Shown piece after piece: positions 43,982 to 54,096 of a stretch of DNA of 64,000 nt; the first letter of the stretch is position 1; the number at the start of each line of letters is the position of its first letter. A program made the translations under genes and the position numbers. The notes beneath the pieces are model-generated. The model ran no database searches. It was not told the origin of the DNA and was given only the letters and a program-made list of their open reading frames with translations. This stretch comes from Solitalea lacus (GTDB lineage Bacteria; Bacteroidota; Bacteroidia; Sphingobacteriales; Sphingobacteriaceae), in the NCBI RefSeq assembly GCF_022014595.1, contig NZ_CP091740.1, positions 1,972,200 through 2,036,199 on the forward strand. Reading direction: 5' to 3'.

Positions 43982-44245
43982 GCGTCTCCTTCTGTTCAGG
44001 AGTTTGCAGTTCTTTTAAAGCGAAGCGAGATAACGGTTGAACTCTTCAATCACCTAAAACAAACTGTTTTAAGAGCAGCATTCAATGCTATAGAACAGAG
44101 AACAAGGGAAAATATTTATCGGAAATTCCAAAAGGCTATCCCTTCATGGTTTGAGTTTATCGAAACGAGCTTTATTCCTGATGAAATGAAAGAACGGTAT
44201 AGACAACTGATAACAGAAAAAGCCCGACGATTGGAATTATTTTAA
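43982..44245 (+). pseudogene. Gene remnant, perhaps HipA C-terminus
   Basis: Open frame of 87 codons without a start, ending with a segment like the last helices of HipA-family kinases (FQKAIPSWFEFIETSFIPDEMKERYRQLI). In the 43474-43981 stretch before it I see no gene. The family call is weak. Confidence 0.35.
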
Positions 44246-44361
44246 ATAATGAATAAACCCTGTTCCATGAAGTGTAAGCACTTTACTCTTGACTGCTTTA
44301 GCCTCCATGAACCAATCGCTTGGCTGTTTGTTATTGAAACAAATAATTAAAACTACTACAA

Positions 44362-44868
44362 ATGACTGATACAAAAATAAATCCAAACAATGATAATGCT
44401 CCCAGCCTTTATGAATGGGCAGGAGGGATTCAAACCTTTGAAAATTTATTCCAGAATTTTTATGAAAAAGTCTTGAAAGACGACCTGTTAGGTGATGTAT
44501 TTAAAAACATGTCATCTGAGCATATCAAACATGTTTCACATTTTGTAGCAGAAGTTTTCGGAGGGCCTGAATTTTATACTACTGAAGATAATGGAAGCCA
44601 TGCTGCTATGATAGGTAAACATATTGGCAAGATGCTTACAGAAGATAAAAGAAAAAGGTGGATGCAGCTTTTATTGCAAACTGCTGACGAAATTGGACTA
44701 AAAAGTGATCCTGAGTTTCGTTCTGCCTTAGTAGGTTATTTAGAATGGGGAACTCGTATTGCAGTCATCAATTCTCAACTAACTCAAAATCCCATGGTCA
44801 ATAATGAACCCATGCCCAAGTGGGGTTGGGGAGAAACTGGCGGCCCCTATATTCCTAAAGAAAAATAG
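44362..44868 (+). CDS. Group II truncated haemoglobin
   Basis: 168 residues. SLYEWAGGIQTFENLFQNFYEKVLKDDLLGDVF is the truncated-globin A/B helix region; HVSHFVAEVFGGPEFYT and SHAAMIGKHIG carry the proximal-His region; LEWGTRIAVINSQ is the H helix. Such globins bind O2/NO and protect from nitrosative stress. Stands alone with its own upstream spacer. Confidence 0.9.
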   Translation: MTDTKINPNNDNAPSLYEWAGGIQTFENLFQNFYEKVLKDDLLGDVFKNMSSEHIKHVSHFVAEVFGGPEFYTTEDNGSHAAMIGKHIGKMLTEDKRKRWMQLLLQTADEIGLKSDPEFRSALVGYLEWGTRIAVINSQLTQNPMVNNEPMPKWGWGETGGPYIPKEK

Positions 44869-44966
44869 AAATCAATTTTGGGAAGTAATTTAATGGTAAT
44901 GGTTTGCGGCAGTGCTGGTCGTTGTTTCTACTAAATAATGCTTATCCCAATTTGGTTTACTTGTAT

Positions 44967-45329
44967 TTATCGGTCCGAAAGGATTTTTATTGCTTCTACC
45001 GTGGAAGTTACAAAGTTTATATGTCTTCCTTTATTACTTTCAAAAATGAAGTCATTTAAACTCTTGCTTTTGTATTTAGAAAAGTCTCCAACTATAGCCA
45101 GGCGAACACGATAAGTTGAAAACTTTTGTAGTATTTCTCCTGCCATTCCGTTTTTAAGATCAAAAAAATCAGTTGTGATGTCTTTTTCATGAATTACAAT
45201 CTTATCAAATCCTTGGTAATACAGGTTTCCTAACAAGTCTAATCCATCTTCGTTATTGCTAATAATAATGTCGTCCGAAGTCACTTCGGCAACTAATGTG
45301 TCTTTTATCTTATGAGTTTCAATTTTCAT
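44967..45329 (-). CDS. DUF4180 domain protein
   Basis: 120 residues, full length of DUF4180: GLDLLGNLYYQGFDKIVIHEKDITTDFFDLKNGMAGEILQKFSTYRVRLAIVGDF and RHINFVTSTVEAI match the family as I know it. Function unestablished. A Crp/Fnr gene lies 160 bp upstream on the same strand. Confidence 0.85.
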   Translation of the reverse strand: MKIETHKIKDTLVAEVTSDDIIISNNEDGLDLLGNLYYQGFDKIVIHEKDITTDFFDLKNGMAGEILQKFSTYRVRLAIVGDFSKYKSKSLNDFIFESNKGRHINFVTSTVEAIKILSDR

Positions 45330-45488
45330 TGTTTCTTTTCATTCTTCGACTATCTCGTTCCCTAATTTTCTTTTTTTAATTCAAACAAATCTGTCAAATA
45401 TAAGAGCAGATACCAAAGAATTAAAAGCAAAATTACTGTCAGGAGGTTGTTCAATTATTAAAACTGGTCGTTATCGAATAAGTAGTAT

Positions 45489-46130
45489 CTAAAGGAATTC
45501 AAATGCGGCTTCAAATTGATTTATGAATACAGAATTGGAAATCAAAAGAAAACTAATCTTCAGGTTCTGTTTTTTTGCCCTGTATCGGCTCAGGGTTTCT
45601 TTGGTAATTCCAAGGTATGAGGAAATATATTTTTGTGCTAATTTCTGGAAAAGGTCAGGGAAGGCCTTGGTTAATTTGAGGTATCGGTTTTCGCCTGTAA
45701 GCGTTAAGAAATCTTTTAGCCGGTCTTCATACATTTTGTGTTGTTCTGCTACCAGAAAACGCTCGATTGCTTTCGCCTCAGGAAACAAAGTGTTCAGCTC
45801 TGTTAAATGTTCAAATGGCAATGCCATCACAATACTATCTTCAACAAGTTCAATATAGATTGAAGATTTCTCGTTAATTGCAAAATCAAGGGCTGTGAAC
45901 AAGAATTGTCCGGTGCTCCAAAAGGAAGAGGTAACTCTTTTTTCCTCATCATAAAAATAACCAACAGCAAACCCTTTTCTGATAAAATATACATTTTCCA
46001 TCTTATCACCCTGGCCAATCAACAGCTGATGTTTAGCGTAATGTTTTTCAATAACAAATTGCTTTAACTGGTTTTTATAGGCAGTCGATAGAGGGGTAAT
46101 AGCCGATAACGATTGAAATAAAAATTCCAT
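45489..46130 (-). CDS. Crp/Fnr family transcriptional regulator
   Basis: 213 residues. Cyclic-nucleotide-binding-type N-terminal barrel (about 20-120, GQGDKMENVYFIRKGFAVGYF) and a short C-terminal HTH near 165-190 (YISSYLGITKETLSRYRAK). No Fe-S cysteines, so not an O2-sensing Fnr. The target is unknown; the DUF4180 gene downstream is a candidate. Confidence 0.9.
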   Translation of the reverse strand: MEFLFQSLSAITPLSTAYKNQLKQFVIEKHYAKHQLLIGQGDKMENVYFIRKGFAVGYFYDEEKRVTSSFWSTGQFLFTALDFAINEKSSIYIELVEDSIVMALPFEHLTELNTLFPEAKAIERFLVAEQHKMYEDRLKDFLTLTGENRYLKLTKAFPDLFQKLAQKYISSYLGITKETLSRYRAKKQNLKISFLLISNSVFINQFEAAFEFL

Positions 46131-46370
46131 AATAGTAGATTGTTTTAAGCTAAATGGCTTAATGATTTTTAGATAGATTTTTTAAAACTAAGACTCTGTA
46201 AAATGTAAATCAAGTACAAAGGAATTTGTTGATAAATATCAATTTCATTGAATTGTTTATTGGACTCTTTCATTCGTCAATTTTATTTGCACATAAGTAG
46301 CATTAAGAATATGGTTATAAGTGTTTTCCATATATTCGAAAGGAGATTGTTTTTCAATAGATTTAAAAAA

Positions 46371-48347
46371 CTACTTCTTTTTTATTATCAAATGCCCTAA
46401 CCCCGGATCATTCAGCAAGCGTTCCATCTCAGCCTGAATTAGATCCTGGATATCTTGGTTTATTTGCAAGTAATTTCGTTGTATCAATGAATCATTCTTT
46501 TGTCGGATAAGTGGAATTTCTTCAAGATTATGGTTGTTAAAGCTGGATTGGTCATTTCGAATTTCTGCATGAAATGCCTTTAGATCAATTTTACAATCAG
46601 GGTTATCCGCCACTGTACCTACAAATTCACCGGAAGAAAGCGTTGCAATTTTGGAAAGAGGAATAGCTGTTTCTAATTGTTTGGAACGGTTGATAGAGGT
46701 ATCCGAACGATTGATGGACAGGCTTTCCCGGTCCTGCATAATCTTCCCGATACGATCGGAAAGTTGTTTAGCTGTATCCCCAGAAACCTGACCGGAAATA
46801 ACATTTCCGATAATATTCATGAGCACCTCAGCCTGTTCTTTGCCGTAGTCTTTACGTAACTGAGAAAGATCCTGAGCACCCAAACAGGTAGCCACCTTAT
46901 TGCTTCGTGCAGTAGCAATCAAGCTATCCATATTGTTCAAATAAATCGTCGGAAATTCATCAAAAATGAGACTGCTTTTAAGCTTTCCTTTTTGATTGAC
47001 AAGTTTAACCAAACGATTGACATAGAGCGATAACACAGCACCATAAGTCTGCATTTTTAGCGAATTATTTCCCATGCAAACCAGTTTTGGCTTTAAAGGG
47101 TTATTAATATCCAACGTGAAATCATTACCCGAAAGCACATAATAAATAGAAGGGGAGGAGAGCCTTGCCATTGCAATTTTAGCAGAAGCTATTTGCCCTT
47201 CAAGTTGCTCCATTGCATCATTCAGGTATGCAGAAATGAAAGGGTTGATAAACACCTCAATCTCTTTTTCAGTACGCAATACAGAAAATAAATTATCATA
47301 ATCAACCTGCATGAGTTCAATTACATGGGGGAGCGTACAGAATTCACCATATCGGTATTTGCGAAGAAACCATATAATAGCCGTAAGAAAATTAATAGGA
47401 GATTCCACGAAAAAGTCCCCCTGCCTGCGAATCCAATCCCGGTTCAATCCCAATAAAATGGTACGGGCAGATTCTACCGCATCACTAATATCGTTCATCG
47501 TTGAGGGGTCCAACGGGTTACATCGATGACTACGAGAGAGGTCATCAAAGTTAATATGGTAGAACTCAGGAGTAACCTTGTAGATGTGCTTATATTTCAG
47601 GAATGTGTTGTAAACAATTGAGGAAAGATCGTCGTACTTGAAGTCATACACAAACAAGGAAAACCCTTTTTTAATGTGTTGGGTAATTACATGCCGGATT
47701 ACAAAATAGGTTTTTCCGGCACCGGGAGTTCCCAAAACCAAAACTGAACGGAATGGGTTAATGATATTGATCCAGCTTTTACGGACTTTGCCTTTTAAAT
47801 TGTACCGGGCAGGAAGATTAATTGAAAATTCATTTTCGAACAATCGCTCTTCTTGAGGAAATGTTTCATTAAGTGAGTTAAAAATGTCGTTTTGAAGCTT
47901 GTTTTTAATGATTCGAGATAAAATTGTGCCACCTGAAAGTATTAGCAGATAGCCCAAAATGGTTAGGCTTATGTAAAAGAAAGAAAGTATGGTTTCAGTA
48001 AGGTTAAGGAATATGCACAGGTAGCTAAGAAAGTAGATTAAAATACCTACAGAAAGATAAAGTAGTGCGGTTTGATAAGTAAGTTTTTCATTCTTTCTCC
48101 CTTTAACTCCAATAAGCGAAATGCCTAGAAAGCCCAGAGCAATTAATTTGGATTTATGAAAGCTGCTGAACAAATCGGTTTGTATGATGTTATTCAATAA
48201 CCTGTCAGTAAACGCACTGTAAATATTCCACTGATGAAACGCTGCATAGAATTGATAATAAAAATGTAGTCCTAAAATAACCAGACTAATCAATCGGGTC
48301 ATATCCAAAATCTTCCTTAAGGCCTGTTCGTTTTCTCCTGTCTGCAT
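46371..48347 (-). CDS. VirD4/TraG-like coupling protein of a mobilization region
   Basis: 658 residues. Four hydrophobic segments in the first 160, then a RecA-like ATPase: Walker A LGTPGAGKT near 205, Walker B SLIFDEFPTIY near 470, and later GAQDLSQLRKDYG with NVISGQVSGDTAKQLSDRIG typical of the TraD/TraG hexamers. It feeds relaxase-bound DNA to a secretion pore. 21 bp downstream of the relaxase gene. No pore genes are present. Confidence 0.9.
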   Translation of the reverse strand: MQTGENEQALRKILDMTRLISLVILGLHFYYQFYAAFHQWNIYSAFTDRLLNNIIQTDLFSSFHKSKLIALGFLGISLIGVKGRKNEKLTYQTALLYLSVGILIYFLSYLCIFLNLTETILSFFYISLTILGYLLILSGGTILSRIIKNKLQNDIFNSLNETFPQEERLFENEFSINLPARYNLKGKVRKSWINIINPFRSVLVLGTPGAGKTYFVIRHVITQHIKKGFSLFVYDFKYDDLSSIVYNTFLKYKHIYKVTPEFYHINFDDLSRSHRCNPLDPSTMNDISDAVESARTILLGLNRDWIRRQGDFFVESPINFLTAIIWFLRKYRYGEFCTLPHVIELMQVDYDNLFSVLRTEKEIEVFINPFISAYLNDAMEQLEGQIASAKIAMARLSSPSIYYVLSGNDFTLDINNPLKPKLVCMGNNSLKMQTYGAVLSLYVNRLVKLVNQKGKLKSSLIFDEFPTIYLNNMDSLIATARSNKVATCLGAQDLSQLRKDYGKEQAEVLMNIIGNVISGQVSGDTAKQLSDRIGKIMQDRESLSINRSDTSINRSKQLETAIPLSKIATLSSGEFVGTVADNPDCKIDLKAFHAEIRNDQSSFNNHNLEEIPLIRQKNDSLIQRNYLQINQDIQDLIQAEMERLLNDPGLGHLIIKKK

Positions 48348-48368
48348 GAGGTATAGACTTTAAATTAA

Positions 48369-49658
48369 TTAGTGGTTTGATAAGCTCTTTCTTCTCCTTT
48401 TTTTAATCCTTTTCAAGGAGTTGGGTAGATAGTTTCCTGAAGAATCTGTTTGAAATAAGACTTCTGAAAGTCTACGGCTTTCCCGGTTAATGATTGAATT
48501 ATTCCAATTGTCATTGGATGTAAATTCATTTCCGGTTTGCTGTTGCTTTCCAGCCTGGAAATTATCCGATGTATTAATCATTGATCGGGAAGGTTGAAGA
48601 AAATTCACTTCTTTCGCAGCAGTACGTTCAACAATCCCTGCGGCACTGTATTGTTTGCTTAAATCGTTGCCGTTAAAAACACATTTGGTTCGGTGATCTA
48701 CATAGGTGATTTCGTAAAGAATGCCCTCTTTATTTTGGCGTAGAGCTGTATGGATACCTTCTTTTTTGAGCATTTCAATTAGGTCATTTAATGAAAGGTC
48801 AGACTGTTTTAGAAAGGCTAAATCAATACAGTTCTTGATACGTGCAGCATATTTTTTTCGTTCATTTTCATTAAATGTAAACCTGTTTTCAAGGAAGGAA
48901 AGAGTCGGTTTACTGTTAATAAGGCTTGCCTTAAACGGTACGCCGACTTTATTTCCATGCTCATCCAGAATCCTGTACATCAGTCCATGATTCTGATACG
49001 TTCGGGAGTTTTCACTACCCCTGTCTGCCGCCACATTGTATTGATTTAAAATGGTATTTAGTTCAGCAAGAGATGTGTATTTATATTGAAGCAACACTGC
49101 GTCAAGCACACTAGCAATAGCCTTTATGGTTTCCGATTTGCCATAAACAGCTTTCTGAATATTCCCAAGCTGGAAAACCTGCCGTTTATGGTCTTCAGCT
49201 ATCACCAGTTTAAACTGTTTTTCAATTTCTTTACGGGCCGGTTCAGACAGGTTGCGGCAGAGATTATGCATGTCAATGCGAGAACCATTTGCCCGGACTT
49301 TAACTGTGACAATATGAATGTGATTGTGTGCGGCATCATGGTGCTGATAGACTAGGTAAGGCTGGTTTCCAAAGCCAATTCTTTCCATATAAATAAAAGC
49401 AACTTCACAAAGTCTCTCCTTTGAAAGTTGTTCTTCCGGAGTGAAATTGAGTGAGATATGCACACTGTTTCTCTTCACATTTTCATTCAAAGCAGCCAGC
49501 TTAAGGAGTCGATTCAAGCGCTGTTGTTCGTTTAAAACTTCCAGATCAATTGGGTAGTTTGCCGCCATTATACATTCAGCCATACCCGATTTTACTTTTA
49601 GTTCATTGTAATGAAATGTGCGCCTGATGGAGTTACTGGTCTTTAAGATTGCAACCAT
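48369..49658 (-). CDS. Relaxase/mobilization nuclease (second system)
   Basis: 429 residues. FHYNELKVKSGMAECI near the start includes a candidate Tyr, and LVYQHHDAAHNHIHIVTVKV (about 100-119) the histidine triad. C-terminal part unrecognised, ending in a basic tail (KRIKKRRRKS). The start overlaps the relaxosome gene by 16 bp. Different in sequence from the island relaxase at 31952, so a separate mobilization unit. Confidence 0.88.
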   Translation of the reverse strand: MVAILKTSNSIRRTFHYNELKVKSGMAECIMAANYPIDLEVLNEQQRLNRLLKLAALNENVKRNSVHISLNFTPEEQLSKERLCEVAFIYMERIGFGNQPYLVYQHHDAAHNHIHIVTVKVRANGSRIDMHNLCRNLSEPARKEIEKQFKLVIAEDHKRQVFQLGNIQKAVYGKSETIKAIASVLDAVLLQYKYTSLAELNTILNQYNVAADRGSENSRTYQNHGLMYRILDEHGNKVGVPFKASLINSKPTLSFLENRFTFNENERKKYAARIKNCIDLAFLKQSDLSLNDLIEMLKKEGIHTALRQNKEGILYEITYVDHRTKCVFNGNDLSKQYSAAGIVERTAAKEVNFLQPSRSMINTSDNFQAGKQQQTGNEFTSNDNWNNSIINRESRRLSEVLFQTDSSGNYLPNSLKRIKKRRRKSLSNH

Positions 49659-50035
49659 TGCGCGCCAATTTTATTGATCTGATCTTTGATGGCTTCCATT
49701 TTTTCAAGAAGTACTTGTCTGGAATTTTCATAGGTTTCAAGCCATTGCTGCAATTCCGGTAATTGATGTAAATTGTGTAGAATATTAACAGCCTGGTTAA
49801 AGTTATTGCCGATGTTATTAAGCTCTTTACGCAGCAAAATCGCTTCCTCCATCAGCTCATCCAATGACTGATTACGATAAGTAACCACAACGGGTTTGCC
49901 CAGTAAAACTTTACGCACATAGTTGCTCATTTTGGGGCAGGTAGTATTTGAAAATAAGCTATGCAAGCGTTTATATTCGACTTCCGTGAGGTTAAAATTC
50001 AGTCGTTTCGTGCGGTAGTTTTTCTCATCCTTCAT
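49643..50035 (-). CDS. MobA/MobC-type relaxosome accessory protein
   Basis: 130 residues. RLNFNLTEVEYKRLHSLFSNTTCPKMSNYVRKVLLGKPVV is the ribbon-helix-helix-like N-terminus; LRKELNNIGNNFNQAVNILH is the typical relaxosome signature. First gene of mobC-relaxase-coupling protein on the minus strand. oriT should lie just upstream (50036-50450). Confidence 0.88.
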   Translation of the reverse strand: MKDEKNYRTKRLNFNLTEVEYKRLHSLFSNTTCPKMSNYVRKVLLGKPVVVTYRNQSLDELMEEAILLRKELNNIGNNFNQAVNILHNLHQLPELQQWLETYENSRQVLLEKMEAIKDQINKIGAQWLQS

Positions 50036-50584
50036 CTCTTATTCTTTTTCACAATTAAAAAATACTAAAAATGCTTTCTTAAGGGTGTAAAATCTGGTGT
50101 GATACAAGCGGACATCTGGCCGATGCAATCCTAGTATCCTTACCAGAACCTTCTTTCTTTTTATTGGATTAAAGCATATTCCTTTATAAAAATAAGCACG
50201 CCGTGGAACAATCAGGCAAGCCCTTTAAATTCTAAAGAGGGTGTGGATACAGTCATTAGATTAATTTTAGAAAGTAGAAAAATCGAATATTTTAAAAAAT
50301 GATGATAAACAGAGATAACAGGGATGAGTGAGTAAGTAAAGATCGATCCCAGGTTCAATACCTTCATTAAGTATTTAGTTGTTTAAATAATAATTATTTT
50401 TTTGTCACCCTGCCCCACAATTTAATTGACATAATTATAGTAGACAAGATTAAAAATGATTAAACGTTCTAACCACTTGCACACCTATACATGCGATATT
50501 CCTGGTACGATTACGCACTGGTGTGGATGTAATGAACATAGACTAAAAAACATAAATGGGAAACTTTTAACTTTTATTAAAAAC
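50036..50584. other. Spacer between mobilization genes and secreted-protein gene
   Basis: No clear gene. A CCCTTTA / TAAAGAGGG imperfect hairpin lies near 50220-50242. An oriT is expected here by position, but I see no hairpin as clear as the one at 31496. Confidence 0.35.
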
Positions 50585-51037
50585 ATGAGAAAGGCAGTAT
50601 TGATTATGATTTTTTTCGCATTGGGTGTAGTGCAGGTTAAAGCGCAATCTGAAATTGCAAAAGATATTGAAATGGCCCGAATGCGTTCTGGAGGGCTAGG
50701 GTCTGCAAAAAGCAATAAAATCTTTAAGAAAGTTGTACAACTCTTGGATGCAAGCACCGATGCTCCTGTTGCAAACCATTATTTTAATGTTTATAAAAAT
50801 GGCACATCTGTTTATCCTAGTCAAACAGATAATAAAGGTTATGGAACTATCATTATGCGAAATGATAATTACTACAGTAAAGTTGAATTAGAACTTAATC
50901 CAAAAGCTTCAGATGATGGAACCTTGACCATGCGTAATACTCAAACTTACAAATTAGTAAAAGGAGGTGTCATTTCCTTTCCTTCCCGAAAAGAGGTGGT
51001 AGATACTGTAAAAGTTTATGTTAAAAAGATAAATTAA
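50585..51037 (+). CDS. Small secreted protein of unknown function
   Basis: 150 residues from the ATG at 50585, which begins a signal peptide (MRKAVLIMIFFALGVVQVKAQ); an upstream frame to 50456 would put a polar stretch in front. The mature part has KKVVQLLDASTDAPVANHYFNVYKNG, like a small beta-sandwich, and ends KVYVKKIN. 10 bp before the outer-membrane barrel gene, so probably its partner. Confidence 0.65.
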   Translation: MRKAVLIMIFFALGVVQVKAQSEIAKDIEMARMRSGGLGSAKSNKIFKKVVQLLDASTDAPVANHYFNVYKNGTSVYPSQTDNKGYGTIIMRNDNYYSKVELELNPKASDDGTLTMRNTQTYKLVKGGVISFPSRKEVVDTVKVYVKKIN

Positions 51038-51047
51038 TTTTTACACT

Positions 51048-53180
51048 TTGGATTACATACAAAAAGGATCTCTTGTACTTATTTCCTTTGTATTTATTAA
51101 TTTAAGTAGTTACGCTCAGGAAAAAAAGCCTAGAGAGCTTAAAGAGGTAACTATTATAGGGAACAATAAGCCCCTAAAAGAAACGGCAAAGGGGGTGATT
51201 TTGGACATCAGCAGAATACGTGATGTTAAATTGCTTACCCTTGCCGAAATCTTAAAAACTATACCGGGCATAGAAGTTGACAACAATGGAAAAGTTAGCT
51301 ATTTGGGCAAAGAACTCACGATATTACGCGATGGTGTAAACGTAGCAGGTTTTTCCAAGCAAATAACAAATAGCCTGAATAGTGGCATCACCAACAACAG
51401 TTACAAAAAAATTGAATTAAACCTTTATGACCTCAAAACCGAAGGGCCAACACTTAGCTTTATAGCCACTAAGTATGACGAAGGCTATTTTGGGAATGTA
51501 TCAGGAAATGCAGGAAGTAACTCGTCTATGGTAATGGGTAATATAACTTTGAGTCAAAAAAGGTATTTGCTGAACTTTAGTACATCGGGTAATTTGCAAT
51601 ATACTCCGTCATCGGAAAGCCATATTGAAACCTATTTTAATCAAACTCAATTTCATGAGAAGAGAAATTTGAAAATGAGCGGGGTTAATACCCAGAACTA
51701 TCAGTTTAGCATAGGCAATAGCTTTTTTATCAATCCCCAAAGCACCTTAAATACCTCTCTGGCCTATGGTTCATCGCGAACTAAATACAGCATAGCAAAT
51801 GAAGTGCAGCATTATCAGAATGATGTTTTGAACAACAACAGCAGTACATTTCTTGATAATCACAACCCGATGGCTAAAAACCCAAATCTTGGTTCTAAAA
51901 TAAGTTTCGTATATAAAACTAAAACCAATGAAACGGTAAACCAAAGGTTTGATATAGCCTTGGAGTATGACAATAATAATAGTTTAAGTGAAACCATTAC
52001 AAATACCCAATCGTTATTAAACGTCTTTTTACCTAATAGCAATTATAATAGCAATAATGGGACAAAATTGAAAAATGTATTTGGATTATTGGGTTATGAG
52101 TTTAACCATGACAGGCTAGGTGATTTTGAATTTGTAGCCCGTTATTTTAATCGAAAAAATTATCAGAGTTACGATTATACTTATCAAACCGATGGTGGTG
52201 GAAACCTTGCTAACTTATTTCAAGATAACAATATTACTTATAATTATGGGGCATTATTGGCTAGTTGGAGCAAGAGTTTTGAAGGGATTTCGTTTCAATC
52301 TGTATTTAAACAGGATTACAGCGATGATTATATTACTAATCTAAAAGGAAGAGACAAGTTTACATTTTCTACTTTTTCTCCCTATTTATCTATACAAAGA
52401 AGTTTAAAAAATGGCAGTATACGCATTGAAGCACAATACGGTGAATCTAGACCCAATTTGAGCAATCTTACCAATATAATAAACTATGGCGCGCAATATG
52501 ATACAGATAATCTGGTTACAATTGGCAACCCTTATTTAAAACCATCTAAATCATTATATTTTTCTGGGTTATACAATGCCAATATAAAAGGCATTAACCA
52601 CGTTCTCACAGGTAATTATAAATATATCACAGATGCGATTTCAACTTTTGATACAACAGATGTGAACAATGTACGCATCCGTACTTATCGCAATTTAGCC
52701 AGCCGAACCGAATATAATGGTAGTTTAACTTTAAACTTTTATGTTTTGCCTCGTTTTACCGTTCAGCTATTCAGTAACCATATTTTTGGCACATATAACG
52801 CCAGCGAAAATGAAACAACAAATGGTTATAGATGGTCAAATGGGTTTACCCTAGGCTATACACCTATACCCAATATCAGGTTAAGTGCAAATTCAAGTAT
52901 TGGCGGGGGGACAAATTTTCAATCCAAAACAAAAGCACAAATTAACACAGGTTTATCAGCTAGTTACAGTAAAAGCAAACTAAATTTTAACCTGTCAATT
53001 AACAACTTTCACCAACCTTATTTTAATACCCAAAATTGGATATATGGATATGGTTACCAAACATCCACCCAAAGCCGCAGCAGAAGAATAATGGGTAGTT
53101 TGAGTATCAGTTATAGCCTTGGCAATCCCGTTAAAACAGCTAATATTAATGGTAAAGAAATCATAAAAGATGATATATAA
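51048..53180 (+). CDS. Outer membrane beta-barrel protein (TonB-receptor-like)
   Basis: 710 residues with a TTG start 10 bp after the previous gene. Signal peptide to about 23 (ISFVFINLSSYAQ). A short plug-like part (LKEVTIIGNNKPLKETAKGVILDISRI ... LAEILKTIPGIEVDNNGKVSYLGKEL) resembles TonB-dependent receptors without a carboxypeptidase-like N-domain, followed by a long aromatic-rich barrel ending in SYSLGNPVK. Type OMP_b-brl_3. Ligand unknown. Confidence 0.8.
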   Translation: MDYIQKGSLVLISFVFINLSSYAQEKKPRELKEVTIIGNNKPLKETAKGVILDISRIRDVKLLTLAEILKTIPGIEVDNNGKVSYLGKELTILRDGVNVAGFSKQITNSLNSGITNNSYKKIELNLYDLKTEGPTLSFIATKYDEGYFGNVSGNAGSNSSMVMGNITLSQKRYLLNFSTSGNLQYTPSSESHIETYFNQTQFHEKRNLKMSGVNTQNYQFSIGNSFFINPQSTLNTSLAYGSSRTKYSIANEVQHYQNDVLNNNSSTFLDNHNPMAKNPNLGSKISFVYKTKTNETVNQRFDIALEYDNNNSLSETITNTQSLLNVFLPNSNYNSNNGTKLKNVFGLLGYEFNHDRLGDFEFVARYFNRKNYQSYDYTYQTDGGGNLANLFQDNNITYNYGALLASWSKSFEGISFQSVFKQDYSDDYITNLKGRDKFTFSTFSPYLSIQRSLKNGSIRIEAQYGESRPNLSNLTNIINYGAQYDTDNLVTIGNPYLKPSKSLYFSGLYNANIKGINHVLTGNYKYITDAISTFDTTDVNNVRIRTYRNLASRTEYNGSLTLNFYVLPRFTVQLFSNHIFGTYNASENETTNGYRWSNGFTLGYTPIPNIRLSANSSIGGGTNFQSKTKAQINTGLSASYSKSKLNFNLSINNFHQPYFNTQNWIYGYGYQTSTQSRSRRIMGSLSISYSLGNPVKTANINGKEIIKDDI

Positions 53181-53222
53181 TAGTAAACTGATATCCGAGG
53201 TAATAACAGAAAGTAAATGCAC

Positions 53223-53270
53223 GGTGTTGAAATATGGAAAACTCTTTCGAGTTTACCACATTCCAACACC
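53223..53270. repeat. Hairpin after the outer-membrane barrel gene
   Basis: GGTGTTG ... CAACACC outer and AAACTC / GAGTTT inner arms. No T-run; may end transcription between the barrel gene and the convergent cupin gene. Confidence 0.55.
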
Positions 53271-53332
53271 CCTACAATAACGGCAACAAAGGCAGTTGAC
53301 ACAGTTCATTTTACAGACCCCCAGGATATTTA

Positions 53333-53731
53333 CTAATAAGTTACATTATATTCTTCATCTGTTACAGGCAGTAACCAATTCACCTGCACATCGTCTTTAT
53401 AATTTGTTATAGCAATGTGCACCATTTTGCTATGAGCTGTTGCACCATGCCAATGCTCAATATTTTCAGGAATGTTAACAACGTCACCTCTTTTAATAGG
53501 TTGAGCAGACTTGCCTTTTTCCTGATACATACCTTCGCCTTCAATAACAATTGAAACTTGACCTTTGGGGTGGGTATGCCAATTCGTTCTTGCATTGGGT
53601 TCAAACGTTACAACACCAACTGAAAATTCGTTGTTTTTGTCTTTTGCAACCAATGTTGTTAAGAAAGCGTTTCCTACAAACCATTCTTTGGGTAATGGCT
53701 CACCTTTTTGAAATATTTCGTTTGTATTCAT
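53333..53731 (-). CDS. Cupin domain protein
   Basis: 132 residues, single cupin. WHTHPKGQVSIVIEGEG near 52-68 is the first metal motif and PENIEHWHGATAH near 88-100 the second. Similar small cupins act as decarboxylases or isomerases, or bind hydroxylated aromatics. Divergent neighbour, 365 bp away, is an AraC regulator. Confidence 0.85.
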   Translation of the reverse strand: MNTNEIFQKGEPLPKEWFVGNAFLTTLVAKDKNNEFSVGVVTFEPNARTNWHTHPKGQVSIVIEGEGMYQEKGKSAQPIKRGDVVNIPENIEHWHGATAHSKMVHIAITNYKDDVQVNWLLPVTDEEYNVTY

Positions 53732-54096
53732 TTTAAAATCTTGTATTAGTATTGATGCTCTACAAGAAGGGAATGCAAAAGCTGATTCTAATAAATCCGG
53801 ATAATTCCAGGTTGTACAACGCTAATCTAACGTAAGGAGGGAGGCGTGTTAAGGGTATTAGTTTTTATTCATCTTAAATCTAAGAAAAATTCAGTAATCA
53901 TTTGGTGTAGATTTTTCTAAAGACATATAGTTGTCTCGCTACTCTTTTAAGAGAGAATAATTTTCAGATGAGTTATGAGAAATTGAAAATTAATATTGCT
54001 TTTGCGCAAAGAGAACAGGTTGCAAAATTTCCCCAGGTCTTATTCAAATAGATTTATCCGTTTGGTCAGTTGTTAATTTTTTATCTTTAATACTCA
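53732..54096. other. Spacer between cupin and AraC genes
   Basis: No gene. It should hold divergent promoters for both genes. No strong dyad noticed. Confidence 0.4.
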
